Translations under genes and position numbers: made by a program
Source: Candidatus Aquidulcis sp.
Lineage (GTDB): Bacteria > Chloroflexota > Anaerolineae > Anaerolineales > UBA4823
Direction of reading: 5' to 3'
Length of the DNA: 40,814 nt
NCBI GenBank assembly: GCA_020723385.1
Contig: DYIZ01000045.1
Span: forward strand, 1 to 40,814
The notes under the pieces: generated by a model
What the model was told of the DNA's origin: nothing
Databases searched by the model: none
The model's input: the letters and a program-made list of their open reading frames with translations, nothing else
Part shown: in pieces, positions 9,349-19,634 of the stretch
Numbering within the stretch: position 1 is the first letter of the stretch
How the letters are laid out: the number at the start of each line of letters is the position of its first letter

Positions 9349-12168
9349 ATGGTCGCAAGCCTCGGGGAATATGCTCTGGAAATCATTTTGGGTTTAATAA
9401 CCAATGCAATTCAAAAAGTGGTTGATGTTTCTGTTTTGGGGTATTTCGAACAACGGAAAATTACGCGCCGTGTCGAAGATGCCGTCGCCGAGGTTGTCGA
9501 GCCGTTGCTGCCGTTTCTTGCACAGGAAGGCGTTCCCGAAGACAAACAGCGCCGCCTGTTGCAAACATGCGTGGACGAGCTAGAACCATTGAGCCAAGAG
9601 CCTGAACGACTATTTCAAGCGTCGCTCAATGGCCAGAAAATATTCGAAAACTTGTACGCCAACCGCGCCCTCCCCGAAGTAGTGATCGAGGATGGAGTCA
9701 AGGAAGTTTATGGTTTGCTGTGCCCACGCATTGCCGAGTTGTTGTGTAAAGTCCCGGCTGCAATCAAGGAATGGGAAACGCTGGCCTGGGCAGAAAATTA
9801 CCGGCGATTGGATGACCTGGTTAAGGAGCTGAAAGCCTTATTCAACCGGGTAGATGAATTACAGCACCGGCCCGAGGTTCAAGCGGACAACACATTGATG
9901 CGCGTTCGGCGCGCGTTGGCCCAGAAAATTGGCCTGGAGATGGATATCACCGGCCTGAGGGGGGATCAACCGTTGTCAGGCCAATTGAGCGAGTTTTTTG
10001 TTCATCCTGCCATTAAGGAATTGGTTGAAGGTGAAGAAAACAAACTCCAGATTCTTGAGCAAACTGCTGACGCTTATGCGCAATTTGTGCGCCCACATCA
10101 AAAGGCAGTCATCATCGGCGCGCCTGGGGCGGGCAAATCCACCTGGACGAAATGGTTTCAGCGCGAAATATTGAGTCCGAACGGGGCAGGCTTAGGGGTG
10201 CGCATGGAATTGCGCAATTGTTCTGGCAAACCGTTGCCTTCTGTATATGTGCTCGTGCGTGAGACTGCTGGCATACACCTCGCCGAGGAACTGACCGCCG
10301 AAGTTATTGCCCGTTGGCTCGATCAGCACCAGTTGGTTTTTATTTTGGATGGTTTCGATGAAATTCGACCTGAGGAACGTGACAAGGTATACGCCTGGAT
10401 TGACGACTTATGCCAGGCGACGAACGGCTGCCCGCTGGTGCTGACCTCTCGTCCTTTGACGACCGATCATTTGGAACGCAAGGATGTGTTTGGCACGCGT
10501 TGGATGATGGAACCCTTCGATTTGCCGCGCATCATCGAATATATCCGACGCTGGTATGACCACGCACCATTGTTGCCCGATTCTGATCGTAACGTGAACC
10601 CTGTAGAATTAGCCAGTGAATGGCAGAGCGACCCAACCTTAGCGCCTCTGACTGGTAACCCGTTATTGCTTTCAACGCTCTTGATGGTGAATAAGTTAGA
10701 TGGTGGTTTGCCAAGCGGTAGGTCAAGTCTCTATCAACGCTATATCAATGGGATGTTAGGAATATGGGATGACCGTCGCGGGCTGGCGGCTACAGCTATA
10801 ACACTTACATTGGCGCAGAAGAAACAAATTCTACGCGGTCTGGCGCTTTTCATGTTTTTACAAAAACGCGACCAGTTGGAGGAGGCTGTTGTTCTGAAAT
10901 GGTTACAAAGTTTTCTAATTGATAAAGGATTTCCTCAGCCTGCTGAGGATATTTTGAAGTTGCTGCGTGAACGCTCTGGATTGATTATCGGGCCAGGCGT
11001 CTATAATTTTGCCCACAAGAGCGTCGCTGAATACCTGGTAGCCGAAATCGTATGGGATGGCGATCAAAATGATCTGACTGGACAGCGTATTGACCTGATG
11101 TATTTGTTGGAACATCGCGACGATGATTTCTGGAATTCGGTGCTTTTTCTCTGGGCAGGTTTAGCCTCGGTAGCTGATTTGGTTTCTTTCATAGACTCAT
11201 GCCTGGATGTCGAAAATTGGGCGTTGGCTTATGGAATTCTCTATGATCAATTTGATCGCATCAATGATCGTGAAACTTGCCGTCGTTTGCTTATGCCTGA
11301 TCCATTAAACCGCCATGGTAGGGGTATAGTCGGCGCTCTTTCGCTTACTTGTGTCTATGGTGCAGAAGGCTCACCTGTATCTGAAACTGAGAGGGTGTTT
11401 TTCAAGTTCGAGTCTATTTCTCTAAGAGGAATTTCGCAATTCGCCAATTATAAAGATCTGATTGAACTTGCACTCCTAAATCGAGTCCTCATGCCCGATG
11501 ACAGACTTTCTGCGAAACCAGATGAATTAAATCATCTTCTTTGGTTCATATACCGTCCACCAGAAGTTGATGATGTTGAGGGTTTAAAAGCATATATTCG
11601 TTTACGGTTTCCTCTGTGTAATTCGGATAATGATTGGTATATAATAGTCACGGATCAAATATTCAGACAAGCCTTTTTTTCGGGTCAGGATATTGGCTTG
11701 GCGATAGAGATTTGTCATACACTTCTCCCCGAAGTGAGTGGGGTATTCCCCTTGTTGCTCATGTCATTCCTATGCAACTATGTTCCAAGATTTCATCTTT
11801 TTGAGAGATACCCAGATGCGGTTAGAGAGATTCTTGCTTTAATACCAGAAAGTGGCAAAGGAAAAATCTATCCGCCTTGGCTGCTAGGAACAGGAAGATG
11901 GAAATTTCACTTCCCCAGGCAAGAGGAAGTAGATTTGCTTGATATTTTTAAAGCAAGAGTAAACGAATTTTATATTGAGGCCAAACTCCCCTTGGATGAA
12001 ATTTATGGATGTGCTTTAGCATATGTGACTATGTTGCTGGAGAAGCGCACATCTTTGGCGGCAGAAATGGGAATTGATCTTAAAGCAGCGCCAGAACCAA
12101 AAGAGCGCAAAGCCTCAAGACGGCGCGTTCCTCGTGATGCGCAGAAAGGCGTCCCCGTAAGTAAATAG
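9349..12168 (+). CDS. NACHT-domain STAND NTPase (bacterial NLR-like, putative antiphage)
   Basis: 939 residues from an ATG preceded by GAGGAGG. Upstream in-frame codons lie in the terminator and promoter and are excluded. Residues 1 to about 190 are helical ('VVDVSVLGYFEQRKITRRVEDAVAEVV') and resemble N-terminal helical domains of cyanobacterial and Chloroflexota NACHT proteins. The NTPase core has Walker A GAPGAGKST (257-265), NACHT-type Walker B 'FILDGFDEI' (about 331-340), sensor 'PLVLTSRP' and the winged-helix region with 'PLTGNPLLLSTLLM' and 'FAHKSVAEYLVAEIV'. The C-terminal ~330 residues match no repeat family I recognise and could be the sensor. No enzymatic effector domain is visible. 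In the family, NACHT proteins sense phage or stress and oligomerise on NTP binding. The C-terminal third is visibly AT-richer than the flanking housekeeping genes, which suggests transfer. A defence role is inference. Confidence 0.9.
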   Translation: MVASLGEYALEIILGLITNAIQKVVDVSVLGYFEQRKITRRVEDAVAEVVEPLLPFLAQEGVPEDKQRRLLQTCVDELEPLSQEPERLFQASLNGQKIFENLYANRALPEVVIEDGVKEVYGLLCPRIAELLCKVPAAIKEWETLAWAENYRRLDDLVKELKALFNRVDELQHRPEVQADNTLMRVRRALAQKIGLEMDITGLRGDQPLSGQLSEFFVHPAIKELVEGEENKLQILEQTADAYAQFVRPHQKAVIIGAPGAGKSTWTKWFQREILSPNGAGLGVRMELRNCSGKPLPSVYVLVRETAGIHLAEELTAEVIARWLDQHQLVFILDGFDEIRPEERDKVYAWIDDLCQATNGCPLVLTSRPLTTDHLERKDVFGTRWMMEPFDLPRIIEYIRRWYDHAPLLPDSDRNVNPVELASEWQSDPTLAPLTGNPLLLSTLLMVNKLDGGLPSGRSSLYQRYINGMLGIWDDRRGLAATAITLTLAQKKQILRGLALFMFLQKRDQLEEAVVLKWLQSFLIDKGFPQPAEDILKLLRERSGLIIGPGVYNFAHKSVAEYLVAEIVWDGDQNDLTGQRIDLMYLLEHRDDDFWNSVLFLWAGLASVADLVSFIDSCLDVENWALAYGILYDQFDRINDRETCRRLLMPDPLNRHGRGIVGALSLTCVYGAEGSPVSETERVFFKFESISLRGISQFANYKDLIELALLNRVLMPDDRLSAKPDELNHLLWFIYRPPEVDDVEGLKAYIRLRFPLCNSDNDWYIIVTDQIFRQAFFSGQDIGLAIEICHTLLPEVSGVFPLLLMSFLCNYVPRFHLFERYPDAVREILALIPESGKGKIYPPWLLGTGRWKFHFPRQEEVDLLDIFKARVNEFYIEAKLPLDEIYGCALAYVTMLLEKRTSLAAEMGIDLKAAPEPKERKASRRRVPRDAQKGVPVSK

Positions 12169-12206
12169 GAATAGCGGCTGGTCCGTCTGCCCTTCTTTGG
12201 ATCAAA

Positions 12207-12269
12207 GGTGACTGTCACCGGGCTGAAAAGGCCTGAAATGGCATAGAAATCTGCCCACCCGGTGACAGT
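12207..12269. repeat. Inverted repeat actgtcaccggg ... cccggtgacagt
   Basis: Exact 12-bp arms at 12211-12222 and 12258-12269. The left arm also overlaps a small palindrome, ggtgac-t-gtcacc (12207-12219). It sits directly after the NACHT gene. With no T-run its role is unclear. Confidence 0.75.
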
Positions 12270-12281
12270 AACCTGCTCTAT

Positions 12282-12296
12282 AAACCTGACAGGTTT
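12282..12296. repeat. Palindromic 15-mer (cctg-a-cagg type)
   Basis: aaacctgacaggttt, a perfect palindrome around a central A. It is the same family as 12361-12375, 32911-32925 and 32929-32943. Confidence 0.85.
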
Positions 12297-12360
12297 CTTT
12301 GCCTGCTGTGCTCTTATCCGGCGTAGAAACGTTGCCCGGAAAGGAAAGGGTCGGTCGAAA

Positions 12361-12375
12361 AAACCTGTCAGGTCT
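12361..12375. repeat. Palindromic 15-mer (cctg-t-cagg type)
   Basis: aaacctgtcaggtct. Its reverse complement, agacctgacaggttt, is nearly identical to the unit at 12282. The two units are 64 bases apart. Confidence 0.85.
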
Positions 12376-12396
12376 GGCCGGGAGAGCGATTCCACC

Positions 12397-13788
<1,392 letters not shown>

Positions 13789-13794
13789 GAACAC

Positions 13795-13831
13795 AGACCC
13801 CTGGGGTTTATAAAACCCCAGGGGTCTTTTT
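13795..13831 (+). terminator. Terminator of eno, built from a palindromic 15-mer pair
   Basis: agacccctggggttt (13795-13809) and its exact complement (13813-13827) form a 15-bp stem with loop ata, followed by ttttt. The same 15-mer type is at 6826-6858, where it is not a terminator. Confidence 0.88.
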
Positions 13832-13841
13832 GTGAACAGTG

Positions 13842-13868
13842 CAACCCGGTATCATTGGATACCGGGTT
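13842..13868. repeat. Small inverted repeat before the Uma2 gene
   Basis: aacccggtatc and its complement gataccgggtt flank a short loop. It could be an operator, since it ends a few bases before the -10 of the next gene. Confidence 0.6.
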
Positions 13869-13873
13869 TCTTG

Positions 13874-13879
13874 TATAAT
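13874..13879 (+). promoter_or_regulatory. -10 element of the Uma2-family gene
   Basis: Consensus TATAAT, 18 bases before the ATG at 13897, so the leader is very short. A GGAGG ribosome site lies between. The best -35 candidate (TTGGAT) has only a 13-base spacer. Confidence 0.45.
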
Positions 13880-13896
13880 AGGCGTGGAGGTGTGCG

Positions 13897-14574
13897 ATGA
13901 CTATGGCAACCCGAGAAATCGTAGAAATCATCCGTAACCCGGCGTCAGTGGACGAATCGCTGCGCCGCCGGTTGGTCGAAGCGCTGCTGACCCCTTCGCA
14001 GCCGCACAAGATTACCTACGAAGAGTTTCTGGCCTGGGCCGACGAAGATACTTATGCCGAATGGGTGAATGGAGAGGTGATTATGACAAGTCCGGCGTCG
14101 AAACGACATCAGGAAATTTGCCTGTTCCTCGGGCAGATTGTGGGCATTTACGTAAAAGAGAAGGGCCTGGGAGAGACGTTTATTCCCCCATTCCAGATGC
14201 GGTTGGAACACTCCGGGCGCGAGCCAGATCTGCTCTTCGTCGCCAGCGACCATTTGCAACGATTGAAAGCCAATTATCTGGATGGCCCTGCCGACCTCGT
14301 GGTAGAGATTATCTCACCCGAGAGCGACGCGCGAGACCGGGGGGAGAAATTCACCGAATACGAACAGGCGGGAATTCCTGAATTTTGGCTGGTTGACCCC
14401 GAACGGGAACAGGCCGAGTTTTACCAGTCGAACGAACGCGGGCGCTACAGCCCGACCCCTCTCGATGGCGGCGTGTACCGCTCGAAAGCAATCCCCGGCC
14501 TTTGGCTGCGCCCTGGCTGGTTCTGGCAAATCCCGCCGGTCATTCAAACGCTGCAAGAGCTTGGTGTTGTTTAA
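13897..14574 (+). CDS. Uma2-family (DUF820) PD-(D/E)XK nuclease-like protein
   Basis: 225 residues. Residues about 35-205 form the Uma2 domain. 'KITYEEFLAWADEDTYAEWVNGEVIMTSPAS' is the family's opening, and 'GREPDLLFV' (about 107-115) with 'PADLVVEIISPESDARDRGEKFTEYEQAGIPEFWLVDPE' (in pieces, from about 131) supply the D...E-x-hydrophobic core of a PD-(D/E)XK fold plus the K/E-rich helix. Uma2 proteins are abundant in cyanobacteria and Chloroflexota, often in many copies. Their biological role is unsettled, so nuclease activity is inference from the fold. The gene follows the eno terminator and has its own TATAAT. ATGACTATG gives two possible starts; the first is used. Confidence 0.88.
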   Translation: MTMATREIVEIIRNPASVDESLRRRLVEALLTPSQPHKITYEEFLAWADEDTYAEWVNGEVIMTSPASKRHQEICLFLGQIVGIYVKEKGLGETFIPPFQMRLEHSGREPDLLFVASDHLQRLKANYLDGPADLVVEIISPESDARDRGEKFTEYEQAGIPEFWLVDPEREQAEFYQSNERGRYSPTPLDGGVYRSKAIPGLWLRPGWFWQIPPVIQTLQELGVV

Positions 14575-14640
14575 CGCCTGGCGATTGCTAACCATAGGAC
14601 AGTTACACCAGTCAATCCCAATTAAGGGAGGGTCGCAATA

Positions 14641-16812
14641 ATGGGCGGTTCGGCAATTCTCTGGAACGGCATCAGTTTGATATTATTAATCGCGTGGGGG
14701 CTGCTTGTGCTGCCGTATCTCTTTCCTGCTCTGATTCGCCTGCAAGTCGAACGGGACGAAGGCGCCTGGGGGAAAATGGCGCGCGATTCCCGGGTTGAAA
14801 GGATACTCAACGGGCTGGCCGATTTGGGATTTTCACCGCTGGGCGTGCAAACCGAGAGTCTGTTCGTTCAATCGGTTCAATCCCTGGCGCTGTCCAACGC
14901 CTCCGAAAAGACCTTCGCTTCCCTGGTGAAATTACGCGGCAAAGTGGTTTTCTGTTTCCAATCGTCATTTGCCGGTGGAAAAGTGCTGCTGACCGCCAGC
15001 GGCGAGTTCCCCAATATAAACAGGTCCAATTGCCTGGTCAAAAAGCTGGCGACTGATGACCCCGCGCGGCTGTTGGCGCTCCACAAGTCGCTGATGGAGG
15101 AGAAAATCGCCGCCGGCTGGACGCCGGTAGAAAAATACGATGCCGGAGCATTCGTGCGCGCCAACCGGCAGTTCTACGCCAACCCGGCCATCGCCAATTT
15201 TCGCCGTCTTCAAGTTCTTGGCGCCACGGTATTGATAGCGGGGCCGCTCCTTTGCTTCCCGGCGATGTCAATGATCAGTTCCCTGGGCAGGCCAAAGCCG
15301 ACCCTCCCGGTCGCGCTGGCAGCCTCACCGACCCCAAGCAAGCCGCGCCAGCCGGATTTCACGCCAACCATTTTCGCAATCCCTCCCACCTGGACGACGA
15401 CGCCGCTGCCGGCGACCTCCACCCCCACGCTCGTCCCGCCCTCGCTGACGCCCACCGTCGCCTTGCCGACCCTCACGCCGACCTCGGTTTATACCGGGAC
15501 TATTCATCACGATCTGTTATTCGTTTCGGATGATTACAAAATCAAGCTTTGGGATCATCTGACCGGCCGGGTGGAAATTTTCCTCGATCCAACGACAATC
15601 GCCGCCGGAGGGGGCGCGGCTTTCCCGCTGGCGGCCTCGAACCCCGATGAAGCCTACGACCGGGCGGCGTTCGATTCTGACGATGTGAGTGATCTTGGGG
15701 CTGTCATTTCCCTCGCCACTGGCGATAATCGCTGGCACGCGCTGGTCTATCTTTCACCCGAGAGCCGGGCGATGACGCTCATCGAAGAGATCAACACCGA
15801 CTGGAATTCCTGGCCGTTCATTCGCGCGCAGCTTTCGCCGGACGGCGATATGGTTGCCTACATTCTCAACGATAGAAAATCCAACGAGGAAATTGGCGCG
15901 GCCGGGCCGGTTTACATCTGGCAGGGGAGCAGCGGCGAGCGGAGTCAGGTGGGGTATTGCTCTAAAGATTTGGCTGGTTGGCATTTTTGCACGAGCACGC
16001 TGGCCTGGTCAGCCGATAGCCAAAGTGTGGCATGGGACGATCCCACCGGTGTTTGGGCTGCAACCGTGGGAGCATCGGAGCCGAGTCTGGTTGTGAGTCA
16101 GGAGAGGAGCAGCGATCAAACCTTTTTCAGCACCCTCTATCAAGTCGGGCAGTGGTCGCCCTCCGGGCGGTACCTGCTGGTCGAGATGCGCTTTTACGAA
16201 GGCAGCGCCATGGGCGTCCTCGACACAACCTCCGGCCGCGTCGAGAAAATCCCCGGCACCGATGAGTACACCACTCCCGGCGCGATCCCGGCCTGGATGA
16301 GCGATGATCGGTTATTTTCAATCAGCCAGGCGGATCAATACGAGGGGCATACCGAACACCCTTATGGGAAAATCTGGCGCGTCGAGCCGGATGGCGAGAA
16401 AATGCTGCTGGAAGAAAGCGTTTTCGAGATACCTGTCTCCCCGGTGCTGTATCCCTTCGGGCCGCGTCAGTTGAACAGCGGCGAGCTGGCGTTTGGTTTG
16501 TTCGTTTCTCAAGGATATGCCGGGAACCAGATAACCCCGCTGGATGACACAACGCCTGGGATTTACCTGGTCAACCCGCAGGATTTGACCGTCCGTCAGG
16601 TTGGCTTCCTTCCGGCGACGCCTATGAATAAGAGCCTTCGCTCGGATATATGGACGCCCGACGAGAGCGGCCTCATCGCCGGTTTTTGGTGGTCAGAAGC
16701 CAACAATTCCAATATACACCAGGATTTTTATATCCCCCTGGATGGGAATCCAGCCGAGGGGTTGGTACAAATACTTGGCGAATACCCCATCGTCTTCGCC
16801 TGGCTTCCGTGA
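14641..16812 (+). CDS. Membrane protein with TPT stalk and external beta-propeller-like domain
   Basis: 723 residues of unknown specific function. A first transmembrane helix (about 7-31) is followed by a cytoplasmic-side region (about 32-190) with no recognised family, then a second helix (about 192-215). A Thr/Pro-rich stalk (about 225-285) leads to a large C-terminal domain (about 290-723). There, repeated strands such as 'DLLFVSDDYKIKLWDHLTGRVEIFL', 'PFIRAQLSPDGDMVAYIL', 'LAWSADSQSVAWDD' and 'SPSGRYLLVEM' have the 'S-P-D-G-x-x-h-A/V' rhythm of TolB/WD40-like propellers. With two helices the propeller should face outside along with the stalk. The start has AAGGGAGGG seven bases upstream. 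It is convergent with the zinc-ribbon gene, only 4 bases apart. Confidence 0.82.
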   Translation: MGGSAILWNGISLILLIAWGLLVLPYLFPALIRLQVERDEGAWGKMARDSRVERILNGLADLGFSPLGVQTESLFVQSVQSLALSNASEKTFASLVKLRGKVVFCFQSSFAGGKVLLTASGEFPNINRSNCLVKKLATDDPARLLALHKSLMEEKIAAGWTPVEKYDAGAFVRANRQFYANPAIANFRRLQVLGATVLIAGPLLCFPAMSMISSLGRPKPTLPVALAASPTPSKPRQPDFTPTIFAIPPTWTTTPLPATSTPTLVPPSLTPTVALPTLTPTSVYTGTIHHDLLFVSDDYKIKLWDHLTGRVEIFLDPTTIAAGGGAAFPLAASNPDEAYDRAAFDSDDVSDLGAVISLATGDNRWHALVYLSPESRAMTLIEEINTDWNSWPFIRAQLSPDGDMVAYILNDRKSNEEIGAAGPVYIWQGSSGERSQVGYCSKDLAGWHFCTSTLAWSADSQSVAWDDPTGVWAATVGASEPSLVVSQERSSDQTFFSTLYQVGQWSPSGRYLLVEMRFYEGSAMGVLDTTSGRVEKIPGTDEYTTPGAIPAWMSDDRLFSISQADQYEGHTEHPYGKIWRVEPDGEKMLLEESVFEIPVSPVLYPFGPRQLNSGELAFGLFVSQGYAGNQITPLDDTTPGIYLVNPQDLTVRQVGFLPATPMNKSLRSDIWTPDESGLIAGFWWSEANNSNIHQDFYIPLDGNPAEGLVQILGEYPIVFAWLP

Positions 16813-16816
16813 AAGA

Positions 16817-17368
16817 TCACGCCTCGCTGCTCTCCGGTTCCGCTTCCTCGGCGGCTGGCTTTTCGTCCTCAGCAACGATCACCGGGATGGAGCGCAGCGC
16901 CTCGTCCATGGTCAGGTTCTCACGGCGCATCCCGGGGGCCGGTGTCCCGCAGTACGGGCACAGGTTCCAGGCCAGTTCCATCAGTTTGCCGCATTGGTGG
17001 CAGGGCTTCTTGAGCTTGGTGTGGCAATTCGGGCAGACGATCCACGGCTCCTTCACCCGTCGCCCGCAGCCGGGGCAAAGCGGCGTATCCTCGATGGATT
17101 GGAGCAGCGCTTCCTCTTCCAGCGTGCTGTCGTACTCTTCCTCGAGCGTGCGCGGCGGGCGTAGAATCAGATAGACAACGATCCCTGGCAGGAACAGCAC
17201 CGCCGCCACCAGCACCGCCAGAAAGCGCATCAACGGATCACGCGCCCGGGCGCGGATGTCGCGGTAGGTCCAGATGATGAGACTCAGCCACAGGGCTGCG
17301 ATGAATGCTCCGCCCCAGGCGGTGAGGATCAAAACGAAGTTGCTCAGGCTCGAAGGATCGAAATTCAT
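16817..17368 (-). CDS. Double zinc-ribbon membrane protein
   Basis: 183 residues. Two transmembrane helices (about 10-33 and 46-68) precede a cytoplasmic acidic linker and a double zinc ribbon. The ribbon contains four CxxC knuckles: CPGC, CPNC, CHQC and CPYC (about residues 97-140). The ribbons probably each bind one Zn2+ and act in protein contacts, as in DZANK-type domains. The tail is Glu/Ala-rich. I cannot assign a cellular role. The start ATG has a GGAG site and a close TATAAT on the minus strand. It is divergent from radC. Confidence 0.85.
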   Translation of the reverse strand: MNFDPSSLSNFVLILTAWGGAFIAALWLSLIIWTYRDIRARARDPLMRFLAVLVAAVLFLPGIVVYLILRPPRTLEEEYDSTLEEEALLQSIEDTPLCPGCGRRVKEPWIVCPNCHTKLKKPCHQCGKLMELAWNLCPYCGTPAPGMRRENLTMDEALRSIPVIVAEDEKPAAEEAEPESSEA

Positions 17369-17388
17369 GGCGCGCTCCAGTTGCGCCG

Positions 17389-17397
17389 ATTATAGCA
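17389..17397 (-). promoter_or_regulatory. Extended -10 promoter of the zinc-ribbon gene
   Basis: On the minus strand this reads TGCTATAAT, 20 bases upstream of the ATG at 17368, implying a leader of about 14 bases. Confidence 0.45.
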
Positions 17398-17413
17398 CGG
17401 CTCAGGAGGGCTT

Positions 17414-18127
17414 GTGAACGAACGTGATACGCTTACACCCAATACCTACCGCATCACCGATTTAGCCGAATCCGAGCGCCCGCGCGAGCGGCTGGCGCAC
17501 CTGGGCGCCGCTTCGCTCTCGAATGCTGAACTGCTCGCCATTCTCCTGCGAACTGGCGTGCCAGGTGAAAACGCCGTGCAGGTGGGGCAGCGCCTGCTGC
17601 AAGTTTTCGGCGGGCTGGCGGGGCTGCACCGCGCCTCGCTCGTCGAAGTGTGCGATCAGCACGGAGTCGGCCCGGCCAAAGCTGCCCAGATCAAAGCCGC
17701 CATCGAGCTGGGCAACCGCCTGCGGCTGGAATCGCCCGACGAGCGCCCGTCAGTTCACAGCCCTGCGGATGCGGCCGCGCTGGTGCAATACGAGATGAGC
17801 GCCCTCGAACAGGAAGAACTGCGCGTTATCCTGCTCGACATCCGCAACCGGGTGCTGCACATCGAGACGGTCTATCGCGGCTCGATCAATTCGTCGCAGG
17901 TGCGGGTGGGCGAGCTGTTCAAGGCGGCCATCCGCCGCAACGCGGCTGCCATCATCGTTTGCCACAATCACCCCTCCGGCGATCCCACCCCCAGCCCGGA
18001 CGACGTGGCCGTGACGCGCGCCATCGTGCAGGCGGGCAAGCTGCTGGATGTGGATCTGCTCGATCATCTCGTCATCGGGCAGGGGCGATATGTTTCGTTG
18101 AAGGATAGAGGTTTGGGGTTTGGATGA
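17414..18127 (+). CDS. radC: RadC-family JAB/MPN protein
   Basis: 237 residues with a GTG start behind AGGAGGG. The N-terminal third has the RadC UPF0758 pattern '[27 protein letters not shown]' and a helix-hairpin-helix-like segment '[16 protein letters not shown]'. The C-terminal JAMM metalloprotease-like fold has the zinc ligands in '[15 protein letters not shown]' (His, His and Asp, about 184-198) and an upstream Glu in the '[20 protein letters not shown]' strand-helix. RadC was once linked to DNA repair, but that assignment was withdrawn for E. coli and the true role is unknown. Convergent with acyP, 3 bases apart. Confidence 0.93.
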   Translation: MNERDTLTPNTYRITDLAESERPRERLAHLGAASLSNAELLAILLRTGVPGENAVQVGQRLLQVFGGLAGLHRASLVEVCDQHGVGPAKAAQIKAAIELGNRLRLESPDERPSVHSPADAAALVQYEMSALEQEELRVILLDIRNRVLHIETVYRGSINSSQVRVGELFKAAIRRNAAAIIVCHNHPSGDPTPSPDDVAVTRAIVQAGKLLDVDLLDHLVIGQGRYVSLKDRGLGFG

Positions 18128-18130
18128 CGA

Positions 18131-18409
18131 TTAATCTGTTGCCGCTACCCGAAAATCCGTAAACTCCCCCGTCGCAGCCTCCCAATCCACCTTTACCCCC
18201 GACACATACGCCGAGCGCGGGCCGCGCTGCAGGGCTGCCAGCAGCTTTTCCAGCACCTCGCGATCTCCTTCGGCCGCCACCTCAACGGTTTCATCCCAGC
18301 GGTTGCGCACCCAGCCGGTCAGGCCAAACAATTGTGCCATTTCCAATACGAAATAGCGAAATCCAACCCCCTGCACCCGCCCCTCGACAATCGCGTGTAA
18401 TCGCATCAT
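18131..18409 (-). CDS. acyP: Acylphosphatase
   Basis: 92 residues, the normal length for this small alpha/beta enzyme that hydrolyses acyl phosphates such as acetyl or carbamoyl phosphate. It carries the family signature 'VEGRVQGVGFRYFV', whose Arg binds phosphate, and 'GLTGWVRNRWDETVEVAAEGD', whose Asn (in VRNRWD) positions the catalytic water. Two ATGs in tandem (18409 and 18406) are possible starts. It is the last gene of the rseP operon, 3 bases after the metalloprotease stop. Confidence 0.94.
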   Translation of the reverse strand: MMRLHAIVEGRVQGVGFRYFVLEMAQLFGLTGWVRNRWDETVEVAAEGDREVLEKLLAALQRGPRSAYVSGVKVDWEAATGEFTDFRVAATD

Positions 18410-18412
18410 TCA

Positions 18413-19633
18413 TCAACTCTTTGCGGCTGCCGCGGCTTTATGGCGGGACTTGCTGCCGGGAATCAAGACCAAAGCAAGCGGCGCAGCCAGCACCAGGGCC
18501 AGGATCACCAGCCACGGGAAAAGCTCGCCAAGCGCTGCCAAAACCTGGTTATGCCCGAGCGCCTCGCGCTGCCACTGCATTTCCAGTTTCGACAGCGGCA
18601 TCCCATAGATCGCTTCTGTGCCAGTCTCGCAATCCAGCCCGTCTGCATAACGATTGATCAACGCCTGCAAATTATTCACCCCGAAAGTTTCCTGGAGATA
18701 ACGGGTGAAATAATACGATTCGGCGTAAGACAGGTAGACGCTGGCAGCATCCTGCGGGAAAACCTGGCAGAGCGAGGCCAGCGGGATCAGTTGGTCCTTC
18801 TCGACCGCCGAAGCCAGGAGAATCTCGTAATCGGGATTGGGCGACAATTCGGCTAGCGAAGCCAATCCCTCGTTCAGCCATTTGGGCAGGTGCGAGTAAT
18901 TCGGCCCCATCGTTTGGGACAATAGAATATGCATCAACTCGTGAGGAATTTGACGCTGCGCCTCGGAACGCTGCCCTGGCCCGGTGGGCAGCGAGACCAC
19001 GATCACGCCGATGTCCGTATCAGCGTGACCGGCAACCCAATCGGACCCGGCCAGGCGCGACGCCGATTGCATTTCTGTCGCGCTGGCATAAATGTAGATT
19101 TTGACTTGCTCGGGTTCTACCTCCGGCAGCATCGGTTTGATCTTTTGTTGAATGCCTGATATCGCGGTGTCCAATGCCATCTGCCCCACCGCCGCGTCGC
19201 CATCGTACCAGTACACCTGGAACGGCCCATCTTCCAGTACTTGCCAGTCGAATCGATTGTCCTCATAGAAGAAATTGAATTCTGGACTGGTAAAAACCTC
19301 GCCCGATTGGGGGGTCACGCGAAACCAATAAGTCACCGACGTAAAGGCTTTCAATGGCTGGTCACGAGTCAGATCGAAGACACAAACGTAAGCGCCCGAG
19401 GGGTCCGGCGTAGCGGTTCCAACCGATGTGATGGTTGTCCCCGCACTTTGGAAGAAAACCTGGACGGATTCGATGGGATTATCGGATTGGATACTGGCGG
19501 TGAAAGTGACTTGCCCGCCGAAAGTATAATCTACCTGACTGTCTATCACCGCCATCTGCGCGCGGGCCGATGGGGGTTGGAAACTCCCCAGGGTGATCAG
19601 CACGAGCAGGAAAGCAGCCGCTATTTTGCGCAT
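18413..19633 (-). CDS. Exported gluzincin metalloprotease (peptidase MA-like)
   Basis: 406 residues. It has a signal peptide (about 1-25, ending ARA), a beta-sandwich domain (about 28-125), and a metallopeptidase domain (about 130-350) with HELMH at 231-235 and the third zinc ligand Glu255 in 'WLNEGLASLAE'. One transmembrane helix (about 376-396) is followed by a basic Lys/Ala tail. This is the peptidase MA arrangement (HExxH plus downstream E in a W-x-x-E-G-x-A motif). The enzyme is expected to be anchored with its active site outside. It lies 1 base after the AEC gene in the rseP operon, so it may process envelope proteins together with RseP (inference). Confidence 0.88.
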   Translation of the reverse strand: MRKIAAAFLLVLITLGSFQPPSARAQMAVIDSQVDYTFGGQVTFTASIQSDNPIESVQVFFQSAGTTITSVGTATPDPSGAYVCVFDLTRDQPLKAFTSVTYWFRVTPQSGEVFTSPEFNFFYEDNRFDWQVLEDGPFQVYWYDGDAAVGQMALDTAISGIQQKIKPMLPEVEPEQVKIYIYASATEMQSASRLAGSDWVAGHADTDIGVIVVSLPTGPGQRSEAQRQIPHELMHILLSQTMGPNYSHLPKWLNEGLASLAELSPNPDYEILLASAVEKDQLIPLASLCQVFPQDAASVYLSYAESYYFTRYLQETFGVNNLQALINRYADGLDCETGTEAIYGMPLSKLEMQWQREALGHNQVLAALGELFPWLVILALVLAAPLALVLIPGSKSRHKAAAAAKS

Positions 19634-19634
19634 A

